NCBI GenBank assembly: GCA_033239005.1
Contig: BSQZ01000051.1
Location: forward strand, 1,257,501-1,321,500
Reading direction: 5' to 3'
Length of the DNA: 64,000 nucleotides
Origin: Lamellibrachia satsuma
Lineage: Eukaryota; Annelida; Polychaeta; Sabellida; Siboglinidae
How positions within the stretch are numbered: the stretch's first letter is position 1; every line of letters begins with the position of its first letter. The position numbers and the translations under genes were made by a program. The notes beneath the pieces were generated by a model. It had not been told where the DNA came from. It was given only the letters and a program-made list of their open reading frames with translations, and searched no databases. Below are positions 26,101 through 39,800 of the stretch, piece after piece.

Positions 26101-29100
26101 CGGCCGCATCATGTGCCTCCTTTCCAGTGGAAACTGGACCAGCAGTAAAACATCTTAACCGACCAACAAAGTCTCACTTTCCGGACTCTATTATGGCAAA
26201 CAATCTATATATGGATTTATCCTATTGTGATAACACCAGTGAAAATGACATGTTTATCTTTAATAACATATCAACCACTATACAAAACTGTGAGTACTTC
26301 ACAGTCAGTGAACTGATCAGCTTATATACTAACTTGAAGCAAAACTCCACTTTTTCTACACTAGCTTTTAATACATGCAGTCTACGAAAAAAAAAAAATT
26401 CATTTGATTGTATAGGGTTAACCAAGACATTGCTTACCAGCCACAATGACACTAACTGATATAACACAAATGGTTATTCTCTGGTTATGTATCCCAAACA
26501 AGAAGGGAGAGGAGGCGGGGTTGGCATTTACATATCCAACACCGATATAAAATTTGACATGACTTAATGAAGATATTTGAAGGTAGTCATTATGAATCCA
26601 TTTTCATTGAGATAAAATTAAACAATAAGACTTTCACAATAGGTTCTATATATAAACCTCCAAATACTAACACAGATAGCTTCAACGATGAACTTCTTAG
26701 CATCTTAAACACAATATCTTGGGAAACGGAACACAGTATGACAATGGGGAATTTCAATTTAAACTTAATCAACACCAACTCACGCCAAGTTAATGATTTA
26801 ACCAACAATATGTATGCAACAGGATTTTATCCAACAATCAGCAAACAACCAGAATTGCTAATTACTTAGCTACAACAATAGATAATATATTCACCAAAAT
26901 AACACAAAACAAAATCTACTCAGACATTTTACACACTGACATATCCACCACCTCCCAGTATTCAACATTTATAACATTTGTAACCTCCCACTTAAAACCA
27001 AGATTCAAAACACAGTACAGACAAATTAAAAGTGGAAAAAACATGGCAAAACTCAAAATAAAATTAAACTGGACAAACTGGGATGATGTCTATAACGAAT
27101 CTAACCCAGATGCCTCATACAACGCATTTATAAACATACTTATTACATTACTTGATGAATGCTTCCCTATTAAAAAAATTAAAGTTAGAGACAATCCCAG
27201 CTCCGAATGGTTGACCAAGGGAATATTAACATCAAGCAAACACAAAAATATTTTATATAAACAATTTAAACCACCATCCTCAACAGATTTAGGCTATCGC
27301 AAATCCGGTTCGTTGACGTAAAAAATTTGTAGTGTGTGAATTATTATTATTTATTTAAAGTGTCTTCCACGGTCGCAACAGCCAGCTTGCACAAGCAGCT
27401 GGTTCTCACGCACGCTTACACTGCTTCCCTTCATTTATCATTCGGTGTAGTTTGCTCTATTGGGTTTTATTTCTGGTGATCCAACGCAGCTGCTCCAGGT
27501 CGGGCCTTGTCTTTAGCCACATGCCGATCTGCTGCAGGTCAGTGTCAAGGGTGCCGGGGAGGCCGGTTCAGGGTCTTTGGTTGAGGTGGTGGATGCCCCT
27601 CATTTATGTCATCTTAATGCTTCTTACTTCAGTGTGTGAATAGTTTAAGTAACATCTGTAGTCGATTTTAAAAAAAAACCTATTTTTGTTCAAATCATCG
27701 GAAAAAATTTACTTTAGTCGTTAGATCTGGTAAGGCTCAAAATAGTGGATATCCAAAATGGTAAACACTGTGTGGGTCAATGTCAATCAGTAACATGACC
27801 TCCATTCTCTCGCCGATCACATGACAAAGTTAACAAATTTCACCAGGGATTTTCAGCATTTCCATTTTCACTTCAATTAATGTTTAACCAAACTTTAAGT
27901 AATTTAATAATCTGTCTGATGATTTCGCAAAAATGAAATATGAAATTTGCACAAATGCTACCATGTTGCAAAAGATACTAGCTAGGTTTGATTTTTTCAA
28001 AAATGAATTTGAAAATCGAATTGAGGATGGACCTTTAAGTGAGAAAAAAGTTCACGGATGTTGACACAGCTATAGACTTCCACTGCGATGCAGAACTTTG
28101 ACCGAGAACAAAGGGCCCATGGATATACCCCAATGCAACACAAACTCTCAATCAAGAGAGCTGCTAAATCAGAAAGGGAGAAGTTTAATAAAGAAAGGCC
28201 AAGATATGTTGCATAAGTTCAGTTAAAATACAATATCCAAGCATAGAACAAATAGATTTTCACTGCCATTGGGTGAGCAAATATTGCCAGACTACAAGCA
28301 TTCATGACGTAAGGTTATCTAACAGTCTGGCACAGCCCATGAAATAAAGATACTGTGTGTTCAACAAGGTATTCCTCGTAAATCACTATGGTGATATTCT
28401 TAATTGTAGTTGCAAATGGTTATGCTATATTAATTCTTATAGGTGCATAGGCTCAAAACCATGACTTCCGTTACGTTTTAATCTCCTTGTCTCTCTAATG
28501 TTGTAAGAATCATGTCGTATAAACACTGTGACTGCCATAGAACTACATGACCTTCACAGCCCTTGCTTGTTCAAATGCTGCGTTTCATGTTTGTCAGTTT
28601 GAAAAAACCACGCAATAAATAAATTGTTTGTCTAGCTAAACTAATTTAGGCGAGTATTAAGTTAGTTTTGTTTTACCCATTGTCACCATTAAATTTTGTC
28701 AGTTTACACGAAATGTGCAATGGTTGTGGTCATGAACCAAATGTCACTGCCTAATGTCCATTTTGAAAAGGTTGACAACTAGACACTGTTGAGCGTCACC
28801 ATTTGTGACTGGCCTAACTAATCAATTCAACAATATTCGACATTTCCTGGAAACCTTGGAAACTTTTTCCATCGATTTTCTTTAAACCATATTAAGCATC
28901 AATTGACTGACCTCCTTCGTGAAAGTCATAAAAAAGACATTTGTAATTGTAAACATACTTTATTGGAGTTTGGTGGATTATGTTGTATTTATGTATGTGG
29001 TGTGGTTAGGTAACACATATAAACATACCTTGTTGGAGGTTGGTGGATGGTGTTGTATTTATGTATGTGGTGTGGTCAGGTAACACGTATAAACAGATAC

Positions 29101-32100
29101 CTTGTTGGAGTTTGGTGGATTATGTTGCATTTATGTATGTGGTGTGGTCAGGTAACACGTATAAACAGATACCTTGTTGGAGGTTGGTGGATGGTGTTGT
29201 ATTTATGTATGTGGTGTTATCAGGTAACACGAATAAACAGATACCTTGTTGGAGGTTGGTGGATGGTGTTGTATTTATGTATGTGGTGTGGTTAGGTAAC
29301 ACATATAAACAGATACCTTGTTGGAGGTTGGTGGATGGTGTTGTATTTATGTATGTGGTGTGGTCAGGTAACACGTATAAACAGATACCTTGTTGGAGGT
29401 TGGTGGATGGTGTTGTATTTATGTATGTGGTGTGGTTAGGTAACACATATAAACAGATACCTTGTTGGAGGTTGGTGGATGGTGTTGTATTTATGTATGT
29501 GGTGTGGTCAGGTAACACGTATAAACAGATACCTTGTTGGAGGTTGGTGCTTGGCTGGAAATGAAGCAGTTCCTGAGAGACACTTGTATCAGCCCAAGTC
29601 TTCAGAATCTCCGTCGGTGGAAGTGGCAACTTTTTCTACAGAAATTTAAAACAAAATTGTAAACATGTAATAACAAAGATTGTCTCCACCAAACTAAATA
29701 ATCCCATGCATTAATATTTTATATCTCCGTTATAAAGATTAACATGACCTTAGTTAATTATAGTGTTCAGTGACTTGTTTGCTGACTTGATGTTTTATTA
29801 TTAATTTTGTTTACTATAAAAAATTACATGGTATTTATTTACTATAAAAAATTACCAATATTTGTTTACTATAAAAAATTACATGGTATTTGTTATTAAA
29901 AAAAAATACACGGTATTTGTTTACTATAAAACAATTACATGGTATTTGTTTACTATAAAACAATTACACGGTATTTGTTTACTATAAAACAATTACAAAG
30001 TATTTGTTTACTATAAAACAATTACACGGTATTTGTTTGCTATAAAAAATTACATGGTGTTTGTTTACTATAAAACAATTACACGGTATTTGTTTACTAT
30101 AAAACAATTACATGGTATTTGTTTACTATAAAACAATTACACTGTATTTGTTTACTATAAAACAATTACAATGTATGTGTTTACTATAAAACAATTACAC
30201 GGTATTTGTTTAGTATAAAACAATTACATGGTGTTTGTTTACTATAAAACAATTACATGGTATTTTTTTACTATAAAACAATTACATGGTATTTGGCAAA
30301 AACAACATGTTTTTTACCACATTATTATAAAACTGGATTCTGGATAAAATCTCCCCAGACAATTTGTGCTGAATAGCATTCACTTGCCAAAACATTACAT
30401 ATCTGTAAAGCAGAGGATATCATCCACAGGAATTTGTTCTATATAAATTACTGTATGTTGCCTCAAATTGTTTCACAAGCATTTATATGATGCTAGGTTT
30501 AAAATATTAAACTACCCACAGATACATACGAATAAGAATCATAGTGTGGTCAATTATTAAAATATATAATATTTAAAATAAAACTCTATACAATGTTAGA
30601 AATTTCTTTGATCAGAAACTGGAGTCTTTATCTTGGCCTAAAAATAATAAACAAACTATACCAATACCAGTTCAAGAGGGTAAAATAGATTTATGTTAGC
30701 ATTCACATTCAATCAGCAGCCTGCACCAGAATTTAAATATTTATGTTGGCCTAAAGATGATGTGCACAAAACAAATTCTACCAATACCAATTCAAGAGTA
30801 TTTTAAAACTCACAACTTTAGCCTTCACTTGCAGCTCGGTCTTGAGTATGTTGATCATCGCCGGAACACTGACCGGCTGACCAAATCCCAGGTTAAACTT
30901 CTCACCACACTCTGCGGGAATGTAGTCCATTGCCATGGTCACGCCACTGATGATGTCATCAACATAGGTGAAGTCACGCTCCAGCGGTTTATCATCACTG
31001 TTGGAGAGAAGACAGATTGCTAGAGTAAAATGATAGCTTTAATTTTTATCCCAGACGACATTTTCCAGTTTGTCATCACTGTTGGAGAGAAGACAGATCG
31101 TTGTAGTAACATGATAGCTTTAATTTTTATCCCAGACGACATTTTCAAGTTTGTCATCACTGTCGGAGAGAAGACAGATCGTTATAGTAAAATGATAGCT
31201 TTAATTTTTTATCCCAGTCGACATTTTCCAGTTTATCATCACTGTCGGAGAGAAGACAATTTGCTAGAGTAAAATGATAGCTTTAATTTTATCCCAGTCA
31301 CATTTTCCAGTTTTTCATCACTGTCGGAGAGAAGACAGATTGCTAGAATAACATGTGAATGCATCTCATGAGGCTATCCTCACTGCTTGTCACCTACTAC
31401 ACACAGGTGTCAACATCTGATCATGGAAAAGTGCTCAAGAATATTAGAAACTCGTCCTCCAATCAAATGTCGTTGTTTTTTGGCGGTTTTTTAACATTTT
31501 ATTTTATGGGTCGGATTTTGATGTGCCATTCTCATTTGTGGTTAATGCACGTGCGAGAAAAAATTCAATCACTTGAGACCAAAAAAATTTAAATGTGCTT
31601 AAAATGGCCTTTTGTGCAACAAATATATCAATTTAATGTGAATTTGACATGTTTATGGAAATTATAAAAAGCAGGACATTTCGTCCAAAATGCAGGAAAG
31701 CAGGACTAAGGGGAAATAATTATATTTCTTGTTGACACCTGTGGCTGTGTTGGATGCAGATCCTGAGTGCCTACATTCCCAGAAACCCTTTGAGTGTTCA
31801 AACCAGTGTTCCGAAGCAAGTGTTGCGACATTACATTTCTATCGTCACTTTACAAGTAGAATAAATGAAGTACATGCATTCCTTTATGGGGTAAATGTAG
31901 GATTATTGATAATTCTAAAACCTGTTTTATTCACAGAGCTTCCCCTGTGAAATAAGTATTACTACATCAGTAGCTGCTATCTTTTCATTGGATTCCAGTT
32001 CTAGTGATTGTTTTAAATATAATAATGAAAATTTAGCTACTGGTGGGATTTCAAAATATTTGCACTCAATTTTATCAAGTACAAGTCCAAGTACTCGTCA

Positions 32101-33794
32101 AAAAAATATTGGCAAGTACAAGTACTTTGTGAAAAATTCAAGTACAAGTACAAAGTACTTTGAAAATTTTAGTCAAGTACAGTCAAGTAAATCGAACGCT
32201 ATATTTATGTTTCATAATGGCGAAGGTCAAAGCGGTGAAAACACAAAAGCAGCAGTATTATGCATTTATTCATTATTTAAGCCTAAGCATACAATACTGG
32301 CATTTTGCATCAAATCATGAAATGTTAATTTATTTCTGATTGCATCGGACAAACATAATGTGTTCAAACTTCCGATCTGTCAGCCTACACCTGTCTGGAT
32401 GATTACACAAATAACTGTGGCACTGTGGTTCCTGTGGGGGGCAGTCGTGGCCTAGTGGTTAAGGTGTTGGACTCTAAATTCAAGGGTTGTGAGTTCAAGA
32501 TGACGGTTCGTTTTCGAAGCTTAGGCAATTTCGTTTACCCTACTTTGCCTCAGTCTACTCAGCTGCAAATGAGTACAAACACTGTTTGGAAGGTACCTGC
32601 GATGGACTAGTGTCCCGTCCAGGAGAGTCAGTATAACTGCACGCTAAGTTGCTTCGCACTACAGAAACCAGGTTTAAGCACTAGCCATATAAGCCTTCAT
32701 GGCTTCCTAAGGCGTAATGCCTGGGAGGATGACTTTACCTACTGTGGTTCCACTGGGCATCTAGTTTTTAAAACAACAGGGCGGGTGTTAGTCACAGTTG
32801 GGAAAGCATGAAGGAAACTGTAGTGTAAGTACATACAGCAATAACATTTTGAAGGACATCAATGAACTGAGTTGGGACTGTGGACATGTGACAATGACAC
32901 CTGGGAAGGCAATAAAAAGGCTAGACAAGGATTTCTTTGTGGAGCTTTTGGAGTTAAGATTAAGCAATACAAGTCAGATTGGCAAGTTAAATTTGTTGCA
33001 ATTTGTTTATGCAGGCTCTGGCTCAACACCAAAGAAGACTTCATCTCAGTTCCAGGCTGTTGTCCTGCCCAAAGTAAAAGTTAGATTACTGCTCTTGCAT
33101 TCTTACTTGTCTCACCCTTGCAGTACAAAGTGCTTCTTTTTGAAGCTGACTGGCCCACAGCTTTCTACTTAGCACTGCTTCCCCAGCCACCAGTCGCTGA
33201 ACTTTCACACTGAGATATAGAGTTACATGTGAAAGTACTGCAAATTTATTACCCATATTATGTTAATATTAATTACTTTTAATATGTTATTATTCACGTA
33301 GGCAGATCACTCTTGTTTATTGTTGAGGCAAACATCACGCCGCTATTTAAGAAGGGATTGAGGAACAAGCCAGAAAATTACAGACCAGTGAGTTTAACAT
33401 CAGTTGTATGTAAATTACTCGAAACATTAATTAGAGACCACATGGTGGAATTCCTTGTAAAACATCAATTAATAAATACATCTCAACATGGGTTCCTAAA
33501 AGCAAGGTCATGTCTAACTAATCTCTTATTTTTTTTAAAGAAATTACAAAGTGGGTAGATGATGGGTCACCAGTGGATGTTGTCTACTTGGATTTTCAGA
33601 AAGCTTTCGATAAAGTGCCACATCAAAGACTGTTACTTAAACTAAAATCCCATGGCATAGGTAATGATGTAATCAACTGGATAGAAAAGTGGCTTACACA
33701 CAGAAAACACAGAGTAATAGTAGATGGTGAGATTTCAAAGTGGAAATCTGTTTTGAGTGGGGTACCACAGGGATCAGTATTAGGCCCTATACTG

Positions 33795-33883
<89 letters not shown>

Positions 33884-36800
33884 TATATATAAATGATTTG
33901 GAAGATGACATATCTAGCAAAGTACTCAAATTTGCAGATGACACAAAAGTATTCAGAAAGGTTACTAATGATACAGATAAACAAAGTTTACAGGATGATC
34001 TAGATAAATTAGTTAAATGGTCAGAAAATTTGCAAATGTTATTCAATTTTGGGAAGTGTAAATGTATACACATAGGACATGGAAACATGGATGAAGAATA
34101 TAAAATGGGGGATGCTGATTAGGTAGAACCACACAAGAAAAGGACTTAGGAGTAACATTTAGGGCTGACAGTGCTGAGTTTCAGAGCAATGTGGGATTGC
34201 TGCTTCGAAAGGAAATCAAATTCTAGGGCTAATTAGGAGAACTATCATGTATAAGGAGAAACAGCTAATTGTACCCCTGTACAAAGCAATAGTTAGACCA
34301 CATTTGGAATATTGTATTCAAGCATGGAGGCCATATCGTAAAAAAGACATAGATAAGCTAGAAAGAATACAACGAAGAGCAACTAAGATGATTCCAGAAT
34401 TAAGAGACCTTAGTTACGAAAGTCGCTTATTACAATGTGGTTTGACAACACTAGAGACCAGGAGACTAAGAGGAGACCAAATAGAAGTGTTTAAAATAGT
34501 GAACGGTTATGAGGATGTTGATAGGAATATGTTTTTCAAACTTAAAGAAGGCAGTAGAACCAGAGGACACAAAGCAGCATTAGTTAAGGAGCAGTGTAGG
34601 TTGGACATGAAAAAGTACTCTTTCTCACAGAGGGTGATAAATGAATGGAACAAACTGCCAAATGATTGTGTTAATGCTAGTAGTGTGAATATGTTTAAAA
34701 ATAGAATTGACAGATATTTGATAAGGGCGGGCTACAGATAGATGAGAAAATTTTTGGACTCTCGATAAGCCAATGGCTTCTGGAACTTGTTTGGGATGGC
34801 AATCTTGTTAAATCTTGTCTTATTACTGTTACTGTTAACTTGTGCAGCTTGGTAGAATCATTAATTATTTGTAAGTTCTGCTGATTAGCAGGAATCGTCT
34901 TTTTTCCCATGAGCACCCGCACTGGCTGCCTATATAGCCCACTTCGCACCCTCACCCACAAGGCCCTGAACCTTGCAACCGCGGGCATAGCACGCCCTGC
35001 ATCAAGCTAACACACCCTGCCATTGTGGGTGCGATATATGACTGTTTTTTTAGCCTTAGTTTAGCTAGTATTTCTAGCATTAGTCACTCATAGATCTTGT
35101 ACAGAAGGAGACATTTTCATCTGTATTTAATTATATGTTTTTATTGAACACATGATGTTCTTGCATTAAATGATCTACAAGTTCACCCAAACCATGTCTT
35201 GTTTTGTACTTATAATTATATGCTCTTCCGCCGTCATGAAGTATATGTATCTATGTGAATATTATATACTATAAATATTATGCATGTGCGTATATAAGAG
35301 TGTGCTGATAACTTCCTCTCTCTGTGTATGTATCTGTACATTAGCCGTTTTATGCATATCAGCCGGTAGTGTATAACATGTGTGACACTTTGACAGCCCA
35401 CGCTAAAACTGTGTGGGAAGGGCAGGGTTGACATGTAACTAAGTAAAAATACTTTGTTACAATACTTGAGTAGTTATTTCAAGTAATTGGCATGTAACAA
35501 AGTAGAATTTTGACTAAATACTTTTACTTGTAATGAAGTAGCTTTATCTAAAGTAATGCCACTTTGTACTTCGTTACTTTTATTTACTTTGCAATATATT
35601 TTCGTTAAATTGTTTGCAAAACCGCTGCTGCTGGTGGCGCTTTACTGTCAACGGCATTTCATAAAGTGTGCCTAGTCGCCAGGCCAAAAGCTTTGGAAAA
35701 TCAGTGAAAGAAGTCTACCAAATATTGGCATAGGTCTGGCTAAGGCCGCCGACATAAAATGTCACTTCGAGCACACAATGCTAGAACGCCATCTCAAACC
35801 ATGATGCAAATGTCTCCGTTGCATCATGTAAACTATTAATCAGTAAGTTTCTAATGCGTGTTATAAATACTAAAATTTGCGATTTCGACTTTGTATTGAT
35901 AATCTCCATACACTGACACAATTCTGATATTCGCGAGCGAATGCGCATCGTGGATTGAGAAATTCACCTATTTTCGCCCACTTGTCTGCAACGGCATTAT
36001 CGGCTTACGTCAGCACTAAACAGAATTTTACTTTCACAAATAAAATTCATATTGTTATGTTTAATAAATTCATAATAATGATTACTCTACAGAACTAAAG
36101 AGTAAAGAATTGATACTCTGCCACTTGACCCATCAATGGCTTATTCAAACTGACCCATAATATCTCAACTGCAATTAGCAACAGCATTACTCTGTTGCAT
36201 TGGTCTATCTTCTCATCAATTATAGCCCCAGCTGGTACCAGGTAACCAACACAGCTAAAGCATGTTGTTTCAATGGTTGTGTGAGCTGATAAGGCATGTC
36301 TGGGAAGACATGAGAAGGTGGGGGTTCACAAGCCAAGTGGATTGATCAGCTAGGCATCATGTCTTTGTTAATTTTACTATGGGCAGTGCTATGTTTCCCT
36401 GAGAGGCTACTACTACTAGTACTGGACTGACACTCTACCTACTCAGATACAATCACATCTGCTTGTACATATCCTGTTCTACAATCTAGCTCCTCCCATA
36501 CCACAGTGGAACAGGTTGATAAAAAGACTAGTTGTGTCTCATCGTTAATTTAGTTCTGTATTTAACTGACATTAGTTGGTGTTGTGAGCTCTCATTAATG
36601 ATAATATAATTTTCCAAACATCCAAGTGAGTACCATGTTCAAGGGTGGCAGATCGAATGACCAGCTAAGGCTGGCTGGGAACACTGTTACAGGCAGAGTG
36701 GTTGCAAAATAGTTGCCGGATACAAGTTGTGTAATTTATATAATATTACTCATGATTTTGTTGTTATTTGTAAATGTTGTACTTCTACTTTTACTTCAAG

Positions 36801-39800
36801 TACTTTTGAAAAGTACTTTTACTTGTTACTCGAGTACTTTTCAAAAAGTACTTTTACTCAAGTAGTTTTAGGTGAATTACTTTTACTTTTACTAAAGTAT
36901 AAAATTACAGTAATTCCGTCAACCCTGTGCAGAGTAATGTAACATTACTCATGATTTTGCTGTTCTTTCTATGCATTAATGATGTATATAGTTTATCTAT
37001 TCAATGGGCCATATAATGAGCTTAAAAAATCAAATTCTTGAGATAGAGCCAAATATTTAACGAAATCATGAAAAAGTACTTGGGAAAGTACTTGCCTAGT
37101 CCAAGTACTTTGACGCTAAAGTACAAGAACAAGTACTGCACTCAGCAAAATGGCAAGTATAAGTCCATGCACAGTACTTGCTGTACTTAAGTACACAAAT
37201 ACTCGAGTACTTCAACCTATCCCATTTCTAACCTGTCAATGTTCTAAACACACCACACAGATTTTGTGGGTAATTGCAGTGCATCCTCCCCTTCTCAAAA
37301 GCATTACATTGTACATTGTACATGTACTATTTTTGGTTTCACAAAGTCCTGGGGAATACAACAAATATTTGTATTTTAAATCACCAGCAAACAAGTTAAC
37401 AATAGTTGGGTCATGTTCTTAGAACACCATCTGGAAAGGGAAAAGAGAATGCCCAAAAGAAACCTATAGACGAATCACTGCGAGAGAACCCAGAAAATTA
37501 AGACATAACTTTGAAAAACTTGCTGGAGACAGGACTGGATGCTTCAATTCCCCTCAGCCTTGTGTGTCTAATGTCACAGGGGTGAGTAGGTAAAAATAGC
37601 TGTTTATGCAACTTATTACTCACCTTACGTGGAACATAGGCACTTCTTTGTCATTGACCATAGCTTCAGCAAATTTGTATGTGGCCATGTCTGGACGGCC
37701 CCACGGACCGTAGACAGTGAAGAAGCGCAAACCAACGGCGCTCATGTCATACGCATGGCAGTAGTAATTAGCAAGGAGTTCGTCTGTCTCCTTCGTTGCT
37801 GCATACATGTTGCCTGGCCGGTCAGTACGAGCGGTCAATTGGAAGGGGACTGGTGTGTGCTTGCCGTACACGCTCGAGCTGGATGCATAGACCAGCTTGA
37901 TCTTCTGTATAATAAATAAATTATAATAAATTATACACTAAAAAAGTACCATGTACCCCAAACAAAATTAACTTGAAGGCACTAACAATGTTAAAATAAG
38001 TAAAATAAGCAGGGTTGTTTGATTTAAATCATGATTTAAATCGCTCAAAAAAAAAAATCATTGATTTATAATTTTTTTGATTTTTTTTACTTCCGGTTTT
38101 TAATCGCTGATTTATGAATTTACCACAAATAATTGTTTACAAGCATCGAGACAACAAAGTTTTGTGTGTTTTTTAATACAAAAGCACAAAGTGCGCACAC
38201 TTGTAGCTGTATTGACACCAGATAGCCTGATAGTAAAATATTTTATGACATTGTATACCAGATTTCAAAAAAATCAAATAAATAAAAAATATGATTTAAA
38301 TAAAAAAATCAGATTTTTTTATTTAAAAAAAAATCATGATTTTTTCAACCCTGAAAATAAGTATAAAATATGTTAAAATGTTATAAACATGTAAAATAAA
38401 TAAATGATCCATGTCATTAAAGTCACTGCTGCTGTTTATAAAAGTGTTATAAAGGATTCACAAAAAGATGTGTCTTTAAAATCGCCTCGAATGACAGAAG
38501 CAGGCAGGACATTCCACAGTCAGCCAAGCCACAGATACCCCTCGTTTGTGTGCTGTACAAAAACCTGTTAGTCCATCTAAGATAAGCATCTTGATCAAAC
38601 ATAATTTATGAAAAAATAGTGCTGAATTGTCATTTGTGATTTGTGCATCACAAGAAATATATAACAGGATTCAGGCAGAGTTTTACTTTACCCAAAGTCT
38701 ACATAAAAATGCATACAGAAATACAGTGTGTTATTTATTTATTTGCATTTGAAACCTGGGCAAAGCTTGCATCATTTTACTCAGGCTGAATGCTTCACAG
38801 AGACGTTACGTTGTTGTTTTAATGAACAAGTGCACTGGGGCTGAAATTTAATGCAGTTATATTTGCACAAGATAATGACTTATGTAACAACTGCACCATC
38901 ACCTCAACAGCCGAGTTGTAGATTGTACCTAAATAAAAGTGTTTTGTCATTTGATGGGTAATTTTCACAAATTATTAATGGTGATAAGAAAATTAGAAAC
39001 ACAGTTTTAATAAAAAATTATAATAGATGATAATAACGAAACTGAGCTGCCATGAGGTGTGTGTGTTCATGGTGCATGCATGCGTGTGTGCCTGCAGGTG
39101 TGTCTCAGGCACACAAGCACACACACATGCAGGCACAGTGCCTGCATGCGTGTGTGCTTGCATGCTTGTGTGTGTGCATACGTGCACATGCAGAAACAGG
39201 AAATATTTATTTGTCCCAAAGACAACAAAACAGAGTATTCAACACAAAAACCATACAATATGTTACATCTATGTCGACATAAGAAAATGAAGTGATGAGA
39301 ATATTGAGTACGGTCTGAAGATAAAAAATAAAGTCATATAAGGGACGGGAGACTCCTACTAAACTAAAAATTAATCACTGTCGTAGGAGCCAGAATGATT
39401 AGTGTATATAAGTTTTGCATTCAGTGGGTAGACAAGAGCACTGTACAGCTGAAGGCAATAACTGGACAACGCATTCAATAACTATTAATTATTAAATAAC
39501 CTTTGTGGCTGCCACTGTTATCACAAAGTCCTTAGAGAGACACAGCATGAATATGTCATGGCTCACTAAAAGAATACACTACATGCACCCACTCAATGGG
39601 TATTCCCATTACATGAATGCATTAAATAACAAACAGTACGCCCTTCCAGTATGAAATGATCTAAGTAAAGCTTTCGACACTTTAGATCACAATATTCTAC
39701 TTGAACAATTATGGTATTATAGAATAAGAGGGATCCCACACAAGTTCTTTAAGAGCTACCTTGAACACTGAAAAATTATCTGAATATCAAAATATATGAG

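Noticed and set aside
29040..29564. Plus-strand 174-codon frame with a regular 24-residue repeat
   Set aside because: It is the complement of the splice-donor minisatellite; the meaningful frame is the minus-strand extension of exon 6.
32437..32510. Functional tRNA gene
   Set aside because: The tRNA-like part has A and B boxes but is followed by a SINE body and framed by a target duplication, so it is a SINE head.
32798..33172. 124-codon plus-strand open frame
   Set aside because: No recognisable domain or splice context. It lies between a SINE and a CR1 copy, so chance or unknown repeat sequence is more likely than a gene.
39027..39295. Cys/His-rich small proteins in three frames
   Set aside because: Produced by a TGTGC/GCACA low-complexity block; repeated at 40,611-40,884 with indels that break any common frame.
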